From assembly GCA_015680685.1 (NCBI GenBank), contig MNCI01023311.1, forward strand, positions 412,612 to 476,611: a stretch of 64,000 nt of DNA, written 5' to 3'. The notes beneath the pieces are model-generated. The model was not told the origin of the DNA. It did not search any database and was given only the letters and a program-made list of their open reading frames with translations. Below, piece by piece: positions 10,701-22,352 of this stretch (positions within the stretch are counted from its first letter, which is position 1; the number at the start of each line of letters is the position of its first letter). Made by a program: the position numbers and the translations under genes. The DNA is from Gnetum montanum (lineage: Eukaryota > Streptophyta > Gnetopsida > Gnetales > Gnetaceae).

Positions 10701-10722
10701 TTGACGTTGTTGCTAGGGACGG
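10701..10722 (+). other. Primer-binding site of element N (degraded)
   Basis: Directly after the 5' LTR, TTGACGTTGTTGCTAGGGAC resembles the Athila-type site TTGGCGCCGTTGCC-GGGGA (tRNA-Asp type, from memory) with several transitions. The equivalent sites in E2 and E3 are closer to the consensus. Confidence 0.6.
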
Positions 10723-10832
10723 TGCTAGTTATCTAGATTAGTTATATCATACACAATCACTGTAACAAAGCATTAATGATACATCTTTTAGAGAGAAATT
10801 AATTGCAAATAAGTCATACACAATTCGCAACA

Positions 10833-12888
10833 ATGTCTCTCTCACAAGACGATGTTAACGCAACAACTAGCGAGGCAATTCATTGGAGAACTAACGAAAC
10901 ATATGACAATGAAGAAGTTTGGAGTACTCAATCTTATGCAGGAGTCTCATATGTTCATAAACACCCCAATGATACTTAAGGACTCTTATCATCCAACTTA
11001 GGCACCTTTAGTGAGGATGGGACATCCCATAGAACGAGGAGGCCCATAAGGCCTAAGACCTTCGTAATGGTTAGCAAGAGTATATCCGAGGATGATTAGG
11101 AAACTTACAAAAGTCATGACAAGTCTTGCAATTCTTTTTCTTCCTCTACCCCTTCAACAGCAGGCCACGACATAGATGACCATTTCTTGAGGGGTCAGCA
11201 TAGAAATAAAAATCGAACCCACGGGCAAAGTCAGGAATGCCAACATGAACATAGGCACCATCGTCCAAACTCACAAACTCATAACTTGCTTAGTGACAAT
11301 GAACCTCTGATGGCCACTAAGAGTTTAATGCATATACAAGAGGCTATTCAAATATCCCACAAGCATCATAAGGAAAGCCATCTACCCAAGCTTAATTTAA
11401 ACAACTTTTCCAAGTTTTTAGGAGGCTATGATTTAGATCCGCAACGTCATATACAAGCCTTCTATGATGCCTATGCATGGAACAATATTGATAATGGGTG
11501 GCAAAGACTTAAGCTCTTCCCTATGACACTTGTCAGCCAAGCAAAAGTATGGTATAGGTTGTTAAAACCACAATCAATTCACTGTTGGTCGACCATCGTG
11601 GATCGCTTCAAAGAAAGATATCAAACCTATGCGAGAGTGTTAACCTTGAGGAGACAAAATCCAAGAGTGGAAACAAGGCCAACATGAATCCTTGGATGTG
11701 GCCTTAGAAAGATACTATTCATTGTTAAAAAAATGCCTAGGCTATGGTTTCTCCAAGGAAAGGCTAATGTATCACATCATGGATGGGATCTGTAATGAAA
11801 CAAGGGAGACCCTAGGGATGTATGCCCTAGGTCAACTATATGAACTATGAACCCACTAAGTCCAAGAGCTTATCAAGCAAGTAGCAAAAGAAGAAGGAGA
11901 ACTAGTCAAATGGGAGAATGTTGAAAAATTTCAACATGACCGAAATCTCAAAATAACATAGGTCCATGAAGAGAAGAAATCAACTCACCTCAAGGAGGTG
12001 GAATCATCTTTGCCAATACTATAGTCACTAGAGAAAATTGAGGCAAAGATTAATAAGATGACAGAATGGGTACATGAAAAATGTGGAGAATATGCCAACA
12101 TTATTAAAGGTGGAACCACACATGATCACTCTATTAACTAGAATAAACAGAGGATGCCAAACTTAGAAATAGGAAAGAACATCATTCGTCAATCAAAACG
12201 AAGGGTTGAAGACAATAAGGATAGTGACTCAACTACCAATCATACGTATTAATGTAATGTTTGCCTGTACGATCACCCCAAAGGCTAATGCCCAATCTTG
12301 TCACATTTACATGAGCATTGGGGGGGAATGCTACATCTAGATTTCGTACAGAAGTATCATGTCCAACCGCAATGGCAGAACCCCTAGTCATAGGGGAGGC
12401 CATTGCCAAATAGACTACACTCTTCATACCAGCCGAAACCAAGTGCTTATTATGTTTAACACCTTGTTTCTCCAGCCGAATTGACATCCTCTACTTCACC
12501 TCATCATTATCATTCTCCCAAGTACTATTAGCCCATGTCCTCTCCCCCAAGGTCACCATCTCATGTTCCTTACACTCCTCATTGCCCTCAATATTCTTAT
12601 CCTTCACCTTCTTCTACATTGCCACTAGTAGCACTAGAAGGTTTTGCATCACAACACCAACCCATGAACACTACTTGTGCTGCTACTGTCAACAACAGTG
12701 GAGGTCCTCCACAACATCAGAAGCATCTTTTCTTTAAGCATGATCATAGAAAGAGACAACACAGTTTTGAACCCATTGCATCCACCAACTCAGCACAAGC
12801 CCAACTCTATGATGCATCTTTTTCTTTGAACTCAATGCCTCCTATTACCTTATTCAAGCCACCAATAAACACTCTAACAACCATGTGA
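10833..12888 (+). pseudogene. Element N gag, broken
   Basis: Starts at ATG 10833 (MSLSQDDVNATT). The best open stretch, 11187-11687, contains the retrotransposon gag core (FLGGYDLDPQRHIQAFYDAY, then RLKLFPMTL, AKVWYR, FKERYQTY). A frameshift after 11687 is followed by the zinc knuckle at 12253-12288, C-x2-C-x3-H form (CNVCLYDHPKG, then a stop where G copies have C). A Pro/Ser/Tyr-rich tail at 12535-12888 resembles that of E3. Gag forms the virus-like particle that packages the element RNA. The reading frame is broken by stops and at least two frameshifts. Homology to G-family gag is clear in core and knuckle. Confidence 0.8.
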
Positions 12889-14600
12889 GCCAATGAATAT
12901 GACCATGTGAGGAAACATATCGATCATTGCACACCATCTTATGGTCATGGGTGTCATAGTAGGTCAACTCTTTATCACATGACCACATCTTATAATCTAC
13001 CCCACTATGCCTACTCTAATCAAGTGTGTGAATCCCAATTTGGGTACATTCTTACCACCACATCAAAAGACACCTAGTTGGTTTGGATATGACTAGATCC
13101 TAATGTTTCCAACATGCATGGATCCAAATTTTCCATTTATTAATTCTAGCCATGCTCAAAGGTTTAGTCATGGGGGATATCCTCCATTCTAACAAGCAGA
13201 ATTAGTAAATGTTTTTCTTTTTCTTTGATTTTACAATTTTTTATTTTCCAGTTATTATTATTATTTTTAATTTGTCATTTTATCTTTTTGAGGGTAATCT
13301 CATTGGTGAATAAAATACTCATGTGACTTGTCGGTTGAGGTGTTGTTCTATGCTATCAAGTCTCATGTGACTAATTATTTGGACAGTAAGCCCACAACGT
13401 CCACCCATCCATTCTATGAATAATAGGTTCTACTCTGGGTACGATGATATTCTTGTCATCATTAACACTTAAAAGTAACTTTGTACTCATTATTCCTAGA
13501 GTGAAGAATGATGGACTAAGAAGGGAATGGCCAGGGTGTAACATCAAGGGGACTTGTGGATTCTCTTTGGTGACATCTATAGGCGCTATCATGCAGCTTG
13601 GTTGTACTAAGATCTTTGTAGATCTAACAAAAAATGGGAGTAAGAGTTGTGATAAAGGCACTCAATAAGGAAACTCAATGCTATTCTAGAGGATTCCATT
13701 GGAAAGACATGCACCCATGCTTGAAGGTTGGTAACTTCTTCAGATCATTTTTGAAAAAAACAAAGTTCCAAAGCGGCAAGACAAGAAGAAAATGAAAACA
13801 ACGAAGAAAAACACAAAGAAAAGATTAAGAAAAATGTGCTGCAAAGAAATTTCAAATCACTCCTCCCTTGGACAAAATGCCAAGTGATCGTATGCCTTGC
13901 TGTCATAATGCTCTTATGGTTCTCCATCATTGGATGAAATAATGTGATGTCACTGATCAAAGGCATGGACTTGGCCTTGATTTTGGAGTGAAAGGCTAAT
14001 GATACATTAATCACGCCCCATGTTCAGGATTCATTGTGCCCAAGGTCAATTACCTCACGTCCTAATCTCTACAATCCCTTCTATGATTCGTCTCACCTCA
14101 CTGTCCAAGTATTTTTAACTTATGCCTTGTGTGGCATAGAACTCATGCCTCATCGTGATGGTATTTAACATGTGTGTGTTTTGTTGCACCGGTGCAAATT
14201 GCATTCAATCCTTTTAGTGCCTATGGACATTTTAAGATGTGATTACGTAAGGGCATTATAGGTAGGAACTTGCTTTGGGGAGGATCCACTTGCATAAATT
14301 TTGTAATTTGCACTCATTACACATCACCACATCATCTTATACCCTCCAAGTATTGCATTGCTAAAATTATCCTTTTCCTTATCATCATTTTAATTCAAAT
14401 GTTCCTATGTACTACTACATGTCCTTTTTTCTCTCTCTCCATTCACAAACTTCATTGTAAAATTCCACTTCATTACACTTTTGGTGCCTTTAGGCCTCTT
14501 TGATGTTACCATAGATCTTTTGAATTAACCTTAAATCCTTCATTTTTGGCCTTGGAACTTTGAAAATTTATCAATTTTTCCAAGCACCCTATTTTGGAAG
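12889..14600 (+). other. Element N internal stretch without coding homology, in the position of pol
   Basis: The first 300 bp continue the Tyr/Pro-rich gag tail with stops. From about 13200 on I see T-rich runs and short chance frames only. No D-S/T-G protease, F-M-D-D RT box, RNase H or integrase motif is visible on either strand. In G elements the same interval holds about 6 kb of pol. Confidence 0.6.
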
Positions 14601-14663
14601 GGACACGATATCGGGTCCACACTAGCGGGTATGTGATATCGCATCTACAAAAACTATATATAT
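14601..14663 (+). promoter_or_regulatory. Internal LTR-like promoter module of element N, upstream of aORF
   Basis: Two GATATC palindromes (14607-14612 and 14635-14640), each in the CGATATCG or TGATATCG context used in the LTR U3, are followed by TATA-like CTATATATAT at 14654-14663. This repeats the U3 order: GATATC cluster, then TATA. It lies about 510 bp before the aORF ATG at 15166. The promoter role is inference. Confidence 0.45.
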
Positions 14664-15165
14664 GGACCCTCCTAGCACATGTCAACGTCATTTTTCACTG
14701 TTGATGCGAGGGGAGTTGTTGCAATTTTTTTCCATGAATTTTCAAGCTTGCACCCCTATCATTCAAACATTAATATTTTTCTCATTAATGCTCTGATTCT
14801 CGTTCCGATCGAACCTGCTTAAACCCATAGTCTTTAACTTAGTCATGGGGGAAGGGTACACTCCAAGTTGCACGTATTTCTTTCAAAATTTGTCGTTGCC
14901 CGAAGGATATCATAATGGGTACGTGACCTTAAGAAATGCTAAAAATGTTGCCAAATTAATTTTATTCCTTCACCTAGACTAGGAAATTTTTTTTGAAGTC
15001 ACCTAATCAAATTGGGCCCAATATTAAAACTTTTAGAGGAATTTTTGTGAAGATTTCTAACTTTGAATTACACTAGGAAAGAAATGAATTTAGTAAAGGC
15101 AGAAGTAAGGTATAAATCAAATTTTACAAATGGCCCTCTTAATAGTCAATCCCATGTGATTGTAG

Positions 15166-17222
15166 ATGGCCCCTAAACAAGGACAACAACGACCCTCTCA
15201 GGGTGCATCCAAATGGTCAAGGAGAGGCAAAGGCCAAGCACCTCCCAAAGAACATGCATAGCAAAAGGCACAATCATTCAACATTCATCAAGAACCTCCT
15301 GTTACTGCACAATCGAGGCATGTCGAAGGTGGAGAAGGCAAGGCACCTAAACAGGAACAACATCTCACGTTGTCTCTAGAATGTGTTCAGGAAATTCATG
15401 AAAAATCCATGTCAGTAGCTATGATTGTGGAGCTCAATTTTGGACCTTTTACTGAATTTTCCCTTGAGTTTGTTAGAGATCAACTTAAAGCATCTCCATT
15501 GTGGGTTGTTCTCTTAGAAAGTGGCAATTAATACTTAGGGGAGACATACCAATTTTGGCATAATAAGGAAGAAGGAACCATTGTAGATATTGGTGGGATT
15601 TCTGTTGATTTCTCTACCAAGGTGATTTCGGAAGTTTTGAATCCTTCCAAACACAGGGCCCAAGGTTGCTCACCTGTCCATTCACTTTGATGCTAATGCA
15701 CAAAAGATATGGTTAAAAAGGATGTATGATAAGGAGGATAAAACATATGGAGAGCTCACACTTGAAGAGAGGATCTATTTCAAAATTGGCACATATCATA
15801 TTTTCCCAACAAAAGAACTAAACAAAATTTCCACCTATGCGGCTAGAGGAAGTGCTATCTTGATGGGCAAGGTTGATGCCAACCTACCCATTTATACCTC
15901 ACAAACATTTTAAGGTGGTTTGAAAAATGTAAGATAAGGAAGTTTGCATTGCCCTTTCCCTACCTAATCAAAAAGTTGTGCCAGCATGCTAGAATTCTGG
16001 GGTACACCAATAATATCCTAGAAAGGCTCAAAATACTTCATTTGCCGAATTACTGAAACCATCAGCACTAAGGAAAGATGCTGGTAAGACACTAGAGCCT
16101 GAGTAAGAACAAATAGTTAGACCCACTGCATCTCAAACTGTAGGACCCAGCCAACTTCTGGACATAAGGCCTAGTTAACAATAGGAAGCAGGGCCCAACA
16201 CACAACCCATAGGCCAGCAAGACCAACCACCATTGTTGCCTCAAGACTATCAACCATCAATGAGCCATCTCTAGGCCATTGCTAAAATGGTCAGTTGGGG
16301 AAGCCGTGATGAAGCAAAATTCTTCAAAATCATTGATGACATCGTACAACCCACAATCTCAATTGATCGTGCATTGGATGAGGTTTTCATCCAAACAAGA
16401 GGAGGGGGATCATACTAGTCATAACAGATCTCTAAAAATGCTACATCTTTTCAAGTGCAATTAGAAATTGGTGAAGGTGCCACAGTAGTGGTTATGCAAC
16501 ACTAGGATGTAGTAGGAGTAGCAGAAGTGGTCACAAACCACATCAAAGAATCGTTTAATGTCCCTGTTGTGCCATCGGTAGATTTTACAAGAGCACGCGA
16601 TGCTCAAACTTTGGTCGATCCCTCAATGACTCTTACTAATCATGAGGATGTTTTGGATCAGTTGGTATAGACAGGACAAGTGATGAAGTCCTTGTTTGAC
16701 ATCCCTCAAGATGTCATAGCAACATAGTCATACCTCATCTCTACAAAAGGGAAGTTGGTCATGGTAGAGGTTCAGGTTGAACATGTAGAGGAGGAGTTAA
16801 AAAGACTCTAAGAAAATTTTGTCACCCTGCAAGCTACACAATGGGATCCATCCTAATTCATTCTTGTAGACCAACTAGAGTTCTTTCGAATGGAGCAACT
16901 AAATAAATTACTAGAAGAAAATAAAAGAGTGGCAGGGAGAAAAGAGAAGGCTAATTGGGATGCTTCAAAGGCACAAGCTCAAACGTATGCACATGCCAAA
17001 GCACTCAAAGCTTTAGAAGAAGAAAATAAATAGCTTACCACTGAAAACCTTCGGTTGACCACAATAGAAAAATATCAGAACATCAACATGGGTGGCACAA
17101 GATCCATAGATCGAAGAAGAAAAGCTTCAGGTGATCCTCCAGAGACATCCATATCCAAAACCTAGAGCATAAGATAAGGGGAAGAGGCCCATGGAGGAAC
17201 CACTACTACCAGGACCACATGA
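15166..17222 (+). pseudogene. Element N aORF (extra reading frame before the 3' LTR), broken
   Basis: Starts ATG 15166 (MAPKQGQQRPSQGASKWSRR, a basic opening). After a frameshift a block near 15722-15913 reads LTLEERIYFKIGTYHIFPTK, which resembles the 'putative plant transposon protein' domain found beside plant retroelements (recognised from memory). The C-terminal half (about 16460-17200) aligns with the E3 aORF (EGATVVVMQH, HEDVLDQLV, LFDIPQDV) and then becomes Lys/Glu/Ala/Leu-rich coiled coil. It ends at TGA 17220-17222. It has many stops. No membrane segment is seen, so a classical envelope protein is unlikely. Function is unknown. Confidence 0.7.
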
Positions 17223-17401
17223 GTTTCAACAATTTTATCTTTTATAATTCTGTGTCTGTGTTCTAATTTTGTTTTTCTTAATTCCACACTGCAACATGAG
17301 TAATTCCTAGTTAGTCAATAATCTCATACCTATCCATTGTGTAATCAATTAAAATTATTTTCATTTTGATTATCTAACTGGAGGGTGAGCTGTTATTCAA
17401 T

Positions 17402-17411
17402 CATGGGGGTA
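17402..17411 (+). other. Polypurine tract of element N
   Basis: CATGGGGGTA directly before the 3' LTR. The same tract, in sense orientation, precedes the 3' LTR of E3 (41059-41068), and close variants precede those of E1 and E2. It primes plus-strand DNA synthesis in LTR elements. Confidence 0.75.
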
Positions 17412-18161
17412 TGATGAATCATGGGTTGCTAGGCCCCGATATCGAATTCTCGATATCGGGTACACGATATCACAACTTGGATAACAATATCGAATACACA
17501 ATATCGTGATTCCTATGTAGGCCTATAAATATAGCATTCAGGCACATAGGAAAGGAGGAAGTTGGTAAGTCTTAGGGTAGAGNNNNNNNNNNNNNNNNNN
17601 NNNNNNNNNNNNNNNNNNNNNCATTCACTTAGTCTTTAATTGTTTAATTGTTGATTATTATTTATTATTTCTTAGTTAATATTTTTTATCATCATTTACT
17701 ATTCCTGTTGTTAAATGTGGAATGAGTACACCTTAATCATGAACATTTAAGTGTAACTACTTGGTAACCCAACAGCATCTCTAGTAGTGCCTAAGTAATA
17801 AGCGCTTGGTAAGACCAAAAGTAGTACATGAAGTCCAATATGCATATGGATGATTAAGAATAGATACTTATTGCACATAGGATAGTTTATATTTTGCTTC
17901 TTATTGCCTAATAGCTTAAATCAAGATTTTTTTTTCATTGTCTTTAAGAGTAGCCTAGTGTTAGGAATCACATCATACATCTCACGCTAGACTAAATCAT
18001 ACATGACAAAGTAAATACTAGTCTAGGTGGAAAGACAGCAAACTATGATCAACATATAACTATCTAGGTGCCAAAACTAGTCCATATGCAGAGTTCAACT
18101 AGATCATGTGTACACACTCATATTCATATGGTTGAGTGTAGGGGTACCTTGCCGCTCATCA
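17412..18161 (+). repeat. Element N 3' LTR (contains an N run)
   Basis: Matches the 5' LTR. The GATATC cluster is at about 17437-17507 and the TATA box TATAAATATAG at 17524-17534. Its 750-bp length is 113 bp less than the 5' LTR, exactly explained by the N run at 17583-17621. Confidence 0.93.
17583..17621. other. Assembly gap (39 Ns)
   Basis: In the 5' LTR the bases flanking this gap (gggtagag and cattcactta) are separated by 152 bp (10009-10160), so the gap is too short by about 113 bp. Confidence 0.95.
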
Positions 18162-18166
18162 AATTG

Positions 18167-18767
18167 CTAATTAATAACTAACTATTCTAACATAAGAATT
18201 TAATCACACTTTGTACACATCCTAAATATGTACAACATTATTGGACAACCAAGCATTAAGCACTACTAGGATTACCAAGTGTTATACGTATGCTCAAAGT
18301 GGTTGTACTTATGTGTTCTAGTTTGTTTAGCTTAATTAAATACTTAAAGTCTTAATCATTTTTGCTTAATTAATGAAAAAAATAAATGCATAAATAAATC
18401 ATTAAGCTAGTCCAAGTATTGCAAGGTTTAGCAAAAAGCTCGTCTTTATTGCAGCACATATTGTGATGCTCAAGTACAATAGTGCTCGCATAAATATTTG
18501 TACACTCCTTGACTCTTACTACAGGCACTTGGAAAATTATTCTATCTTTTACAGGGACAAATTGCAAGAATTCTACTAGCAAATGAAAATATAACTCCCA
18601 TTAACACAATTGGGGTGTCGTATTTATAGACCTACTAGGGTGCCACGTTGATGGGTATACATCAATGTGGAAAACCCTACGTCGATAGGGTCATGTCAAT
18701 TGCATATTGTCAACAGGATCCTGTTAACAGGGTCACGTTGATGCAATCGATTAGAGACACTTCATCA
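18167..18767 (-). repeat. E1 3' LTR, inner (U3-side) part
   Basis: Continues the LTR interrupted by element N and ends ACTTCATCA on the plus strand (sense start TGATGAAG). It contains family-G U3 motifs such as ACGTTGATGGG at about 18642 and a TATA-like TATAAATACG (sense) near 18625. The polypurine tract lies just above it at 18768-18777. Confidence 0.92.
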
Positions 18768-18994
18768 TACTCCCCTAATTGAATGAAAACTCACCCTCGA
18801 GTTCTTTACAGAATTAGGAAGGTATGGGATTATTGAATGATACATGACACAACAAAAAAAAACTAAGTGCCTGGGTCTATAGATTGACATTGATTACAAA
18901 ATTATGATGTTCATGACACAGAATTGAATAGAAGAACATGATTGAACAAAATTGGATATCACATCCTCTGACAGCATGAAGATAGTTAAAACGA

Positions 18995-21866
18995 TTAGAT
19001 GGTCCTAGGCAGTGGAGGTTCTTGGGGTTCTAAAGGACCTTCTCCTGCTTCAGGTTCAAGCGGTGGTCAAGGTGGTTGTGGCTGTCTTGCTACAACTACA
19101 ACTTCTAATGGATGGTGAAAGGCATTCAACAATGCCTTCATCTTTTCCTCCTTGCTTTAGGGATCATTCACAATCCATAGGACATCACCAATGTGGGCTA
19201 GAATGGGGATATCCCACGAACAAGGCATTATTAGGAATAGCTCCTTCACATTAACAAACTAAGAAACAAATTGCTTACATTCAATATCAAATGCTTTGAG
19301 TGCATTTTGTAGATCTTACTATTCGTTCATCCTCTTGGCTAGGTTCTCAACAGTTGATCTTTGATTAGAAAACTTTGCCTTAAGAACCTGAAGTTGTGTG
19401 TTTGCCACTACAAGCTTATGCTTGGTGTCCTTGTGGTGCTTGAACTATGCCTCATACAATAAGTACAAGCTGGCCACTTGTTTCTCCAATTCAAACTATG
19501 ACTATCTAGCAATTAGCATAGCCAAATTTGCATATCAAAAATTGGTAAGCTCCATGTATTCTATCATCTTCTCAATTTGAAACTCCTTCATGTGGATCTC
19601 TGCTTTGTTGTAGGCTTCTATCCCATCAATGATAGGTTGCCAAATTTCTCTTCCTTGCTAGAATTATTGGAGGGTCTCATTCATTTTTTCCTTCACCAAT
19701 TGGATGTGTTTTTTATACTTCTTTTTGTAGACTAACCTAATCTCTATAGTGATTTTTGACTTTCTCAAACTTGAGAGCCTTTGATTTCCAAGTGACTACT
19801 TTGATTGTAGTCTTTTGGTAAAGAGCACTGACCTCCTCCTTGATGAGGTTTCTATTTTTTGCTGCCAAACTCCTCATATCAGTGTTCACTCTAGCTAGCT
19901 ACTCTTATTGTTGATGGATGAAATCTACCATCTACTATTTTTATGCATTAACATTTCACAAGTGATGATTCTTTGTCATCAATTATACATTCTCCTAGTG
20001 GGTCTGATCCAAGGCTTTCTGAATTTTATGCTGAGTGGCCTCTACCAAAGATCAATAGAATACCATAGTCTCTATCACATCCTCAACCCCTTTCAATATT
20101 GTGTGAAGATGTTCAAGAGCTTCATCCTTTGTCAGTGCTAGGTTGAGGAATGTAGGGTCAGCAATCTAGGCTCTTAATTTGGTGACCTCTACAGCCAAGC
20201 ATTAATTTAGCTCTTTGGCTATTTTGAGTTGCCCCTCCAAAATGATGTTCTTGACCCTTACTTCCAATAGCCCCAATTGGGTTGCAGTTATGTTATTCCA
20301 AAGGTCAAAGATGTCTAGAATTAGTAACCTGGTTTGCACTAGTCGGTCCAACAATTCTTCATGCTATGTTACACTCAACTTGCCACTTATTATTCCTACA
20401 GACATCTACACATCTTAAAGTGTAGAGACATCTAGTACAAACATTGTAGGTGCATTTAGAGTTTTAGCAATTCCGTCAGCAACCACCTCTACTGTTGTCT
20501 CCTGCCCTTGGTGCTACACCACCAAAATTGTTATCCCCTCACCCTACTCTAAGTGCATTGAAAACGTAGCAGCATTCCCAAAGATTTTTGGGAATTGTTG
20601 TTATTGCAAGAGGGATACTGTTACCTCTCGGGTGCTAGGATTTGATCTTGTAGGTAACTGCATTCTTTGGGCTAAAAAAATTGGTCCACGTCCCTCCATT
20701 TGGCTAACTATTTGACCCCCTTCATTTAGGTGACTCATCACTGATTGATACACAGATGAATCACCACCACTCATTCTTGCTTGTTACTCTTGCTTACTTA
20801 AGAGCCATTCTTGAAATTTGTGCAATTGTTGAGAAGTTACAATGATATTCAACACTATTTGCTAAGTGGATGGTGGAGGTGGTGGTTGCTACTCCTCTTC
20901 TTGGATGACTTTTGTAGGGATTTTGTCCTTCATCATCTCCATCTAGTTAGCAGATGGAGCACATTGGAGATCATCATTTGTATAGCGAGTTATCCCTCTT
21001 CTTTGACATAGTTTTCTAATGAGGCATAGAATCTACCACTTAGAAGTACTTTCCTTTCACATTCGTTCTCCTTGAAGTACTTTTCTATCTTAAGATAGAT
21101 TAGTTGTGGAAGGTTAATAGAGAATCTACCACTTAGATTGGCACACACATGGGCGAAGAAGATAGTGATCTTACTTGGCCTCACCATTGGATTAAGGTAA
21201 AAAGCTGCAATCTTGTAGTAGATTCTCTTCATTAGTGTGAGCACACCATACTCCTTACTATCAATTCCATAACACTATTGTATCCATTTTTTTCATGATG
21301 TTGGGATCTACTTATATTAGAATCTTAGAAAAATTTACCTTAGTTTCCAACAACACAAGTACCTTTGAAATAGCCTACACCAAGTAGGACACTAAAATGT
21401 CCTTGATCTTGACTGTTGAATCGGCCTATCTATTATTCTAGAATAAGATTGTCTCTCCCATCTACACTCCCTACTGGAAGTGATGATGGGCCACACGGAA
21501 GAGGTCCTTAGTTGATCTTGTACTTCTTGAGGGGCTTGTTTCAAAAAATGAGTTGAAATTCAACTCTTGGAGCGTCATTTTTTGAACTTCCTTTGATTTG
21601 ATTTGCTTGAGACAAGCCTTTGTCAAGGTCACCTCAAGGTTTTCTTGTGGAGGTGGTGCCTCATCCCAGTGGGATTGCTCTATTGTTGGTGCTTGTTCTG
21701 AAATCTGACAAACAGATTCTAGTTTGGGCTTCTCCCTAAGATGACCCATGGCATGGGTTGCTACTTGTTCTTTTTGATCCTATTCTTAGCCCCTTCCCAT
21801 TCGTGGTTGTTTGTCCTATGGTTGTGATGGCCCTCCTTCTTGTGTGTGCTTCCTCTTTGATGCCAT
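18995..21866 (-). pseudogene. E1 aORF, broken
   Basis: Sense is minus. It starts at ATG 21866 (MASKRKHTQEGGPSQP, basic) and ends at TAA 18995-18997, with the Pro-rich end PEAGEGPLEPQEPPLPRTI. Length 2.87 kb, almost the same as in E2. An acidic segment at 21471-21749 precedes a block at 20990-21244 (LTLMKRIYYKIAAFYLNP ... SGRFSINLPQLIYLKIEK) that resembles the 'putative plant transposon protein' domain. A conserved linker (CAPSANWMEMMKDKIPT, then PP-rich) leads into a long coiled-coil part from about 20700 to 19300. Many stops and shifts. It lies between the integrase spacer and the 3' LTR. Function unknown; no membrane helix seen. Confidence 0.7.
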
Positions 21867-22311
21867 CTATGATCACAACACATCCAAGGACTAGTATATA
21901 TAATGTGTAACTTATAATATTTTGATACATTGTCTCATCAGTTAATTACACTTAGGCTAAGGTTGGACCATGGTAGATTAGTTATTTTTTTTAATTTTTA
22001 ATTTCAAAGTGTTACTAGAGCTAGTTGGAAGGGATTAACTTTTGTAATTTGATGTTTTCATGTTGGTTTCTTTGTTAAACCTTTGTGGGAGTTAGAAACA
22101 TTTTAGAAACATTTTCTATCAAAAACTCAAAAACTTCAAGTTTTTGGCCTCCATGACTAAAAGCTTACCTCTAGTAGCTATAGGGTCAAAGAATGGAGTG
22201 ATTTGGACAAATAGTTAGGAAGATATGACTTGTGGAACGTTTTGGGCTCTGAAAATTGCAAAAACTCCTCTATCATTTGAAAGGAAATGTGAAAAATTTG
22301 AAGTGTGGATG

Positions 22312-22352
22312 GGTATATATATACTATATTTGTGTTGTGTTGATGGGGTCCT
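22312..22352 (-). promoter_or_regulatory. Internal LTR-like promoter module of E1, upstream of aORF
   Basis: In sense order (high to low) there is a GGACCCCATCAAC motif (22339-22351), the same kind as the ACGTTGATGGG motifs of the E1 LTR U3, and then a TATATATATAC run at 22312-22324. A second CATCAATGAG motif lies at about 22383. It is about 450 bp before the aORF ATG. The corresponding position in E2 has the same arrangement. Confidence 0.4.

Larger units (their letters stand above)
9838..18161 (+). mobile_element. Element N: non-autonomous Athila-related LTR retrotransposon (gag plus aORF, no pol seen)
   Basis: LTRs 9838-10700 and 17412-18161 start TGAT(A/G)AATCATGGG and end CGCTCATCA or TGCTCATCA, with 5-bp TSD aattg at 9833-9837 and 18162-18166. 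The 8.3-kb element lies opposite in orientation to E1 and sits in E1's 3' LTR. The internal region holds a degraded PBS, gag with the same unusual zinc knuckle as family G, a 1.7-kb stretch without coding homology where pol should be, a promoter-like module, an aORF and a polypurine tract. I found no RT, RNase H or integrase motif in any frame. Termini and polypurine tract match family G, so trans-mobilisation by G-type enzymes is a reasonable inference. Confidence 0.9.
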
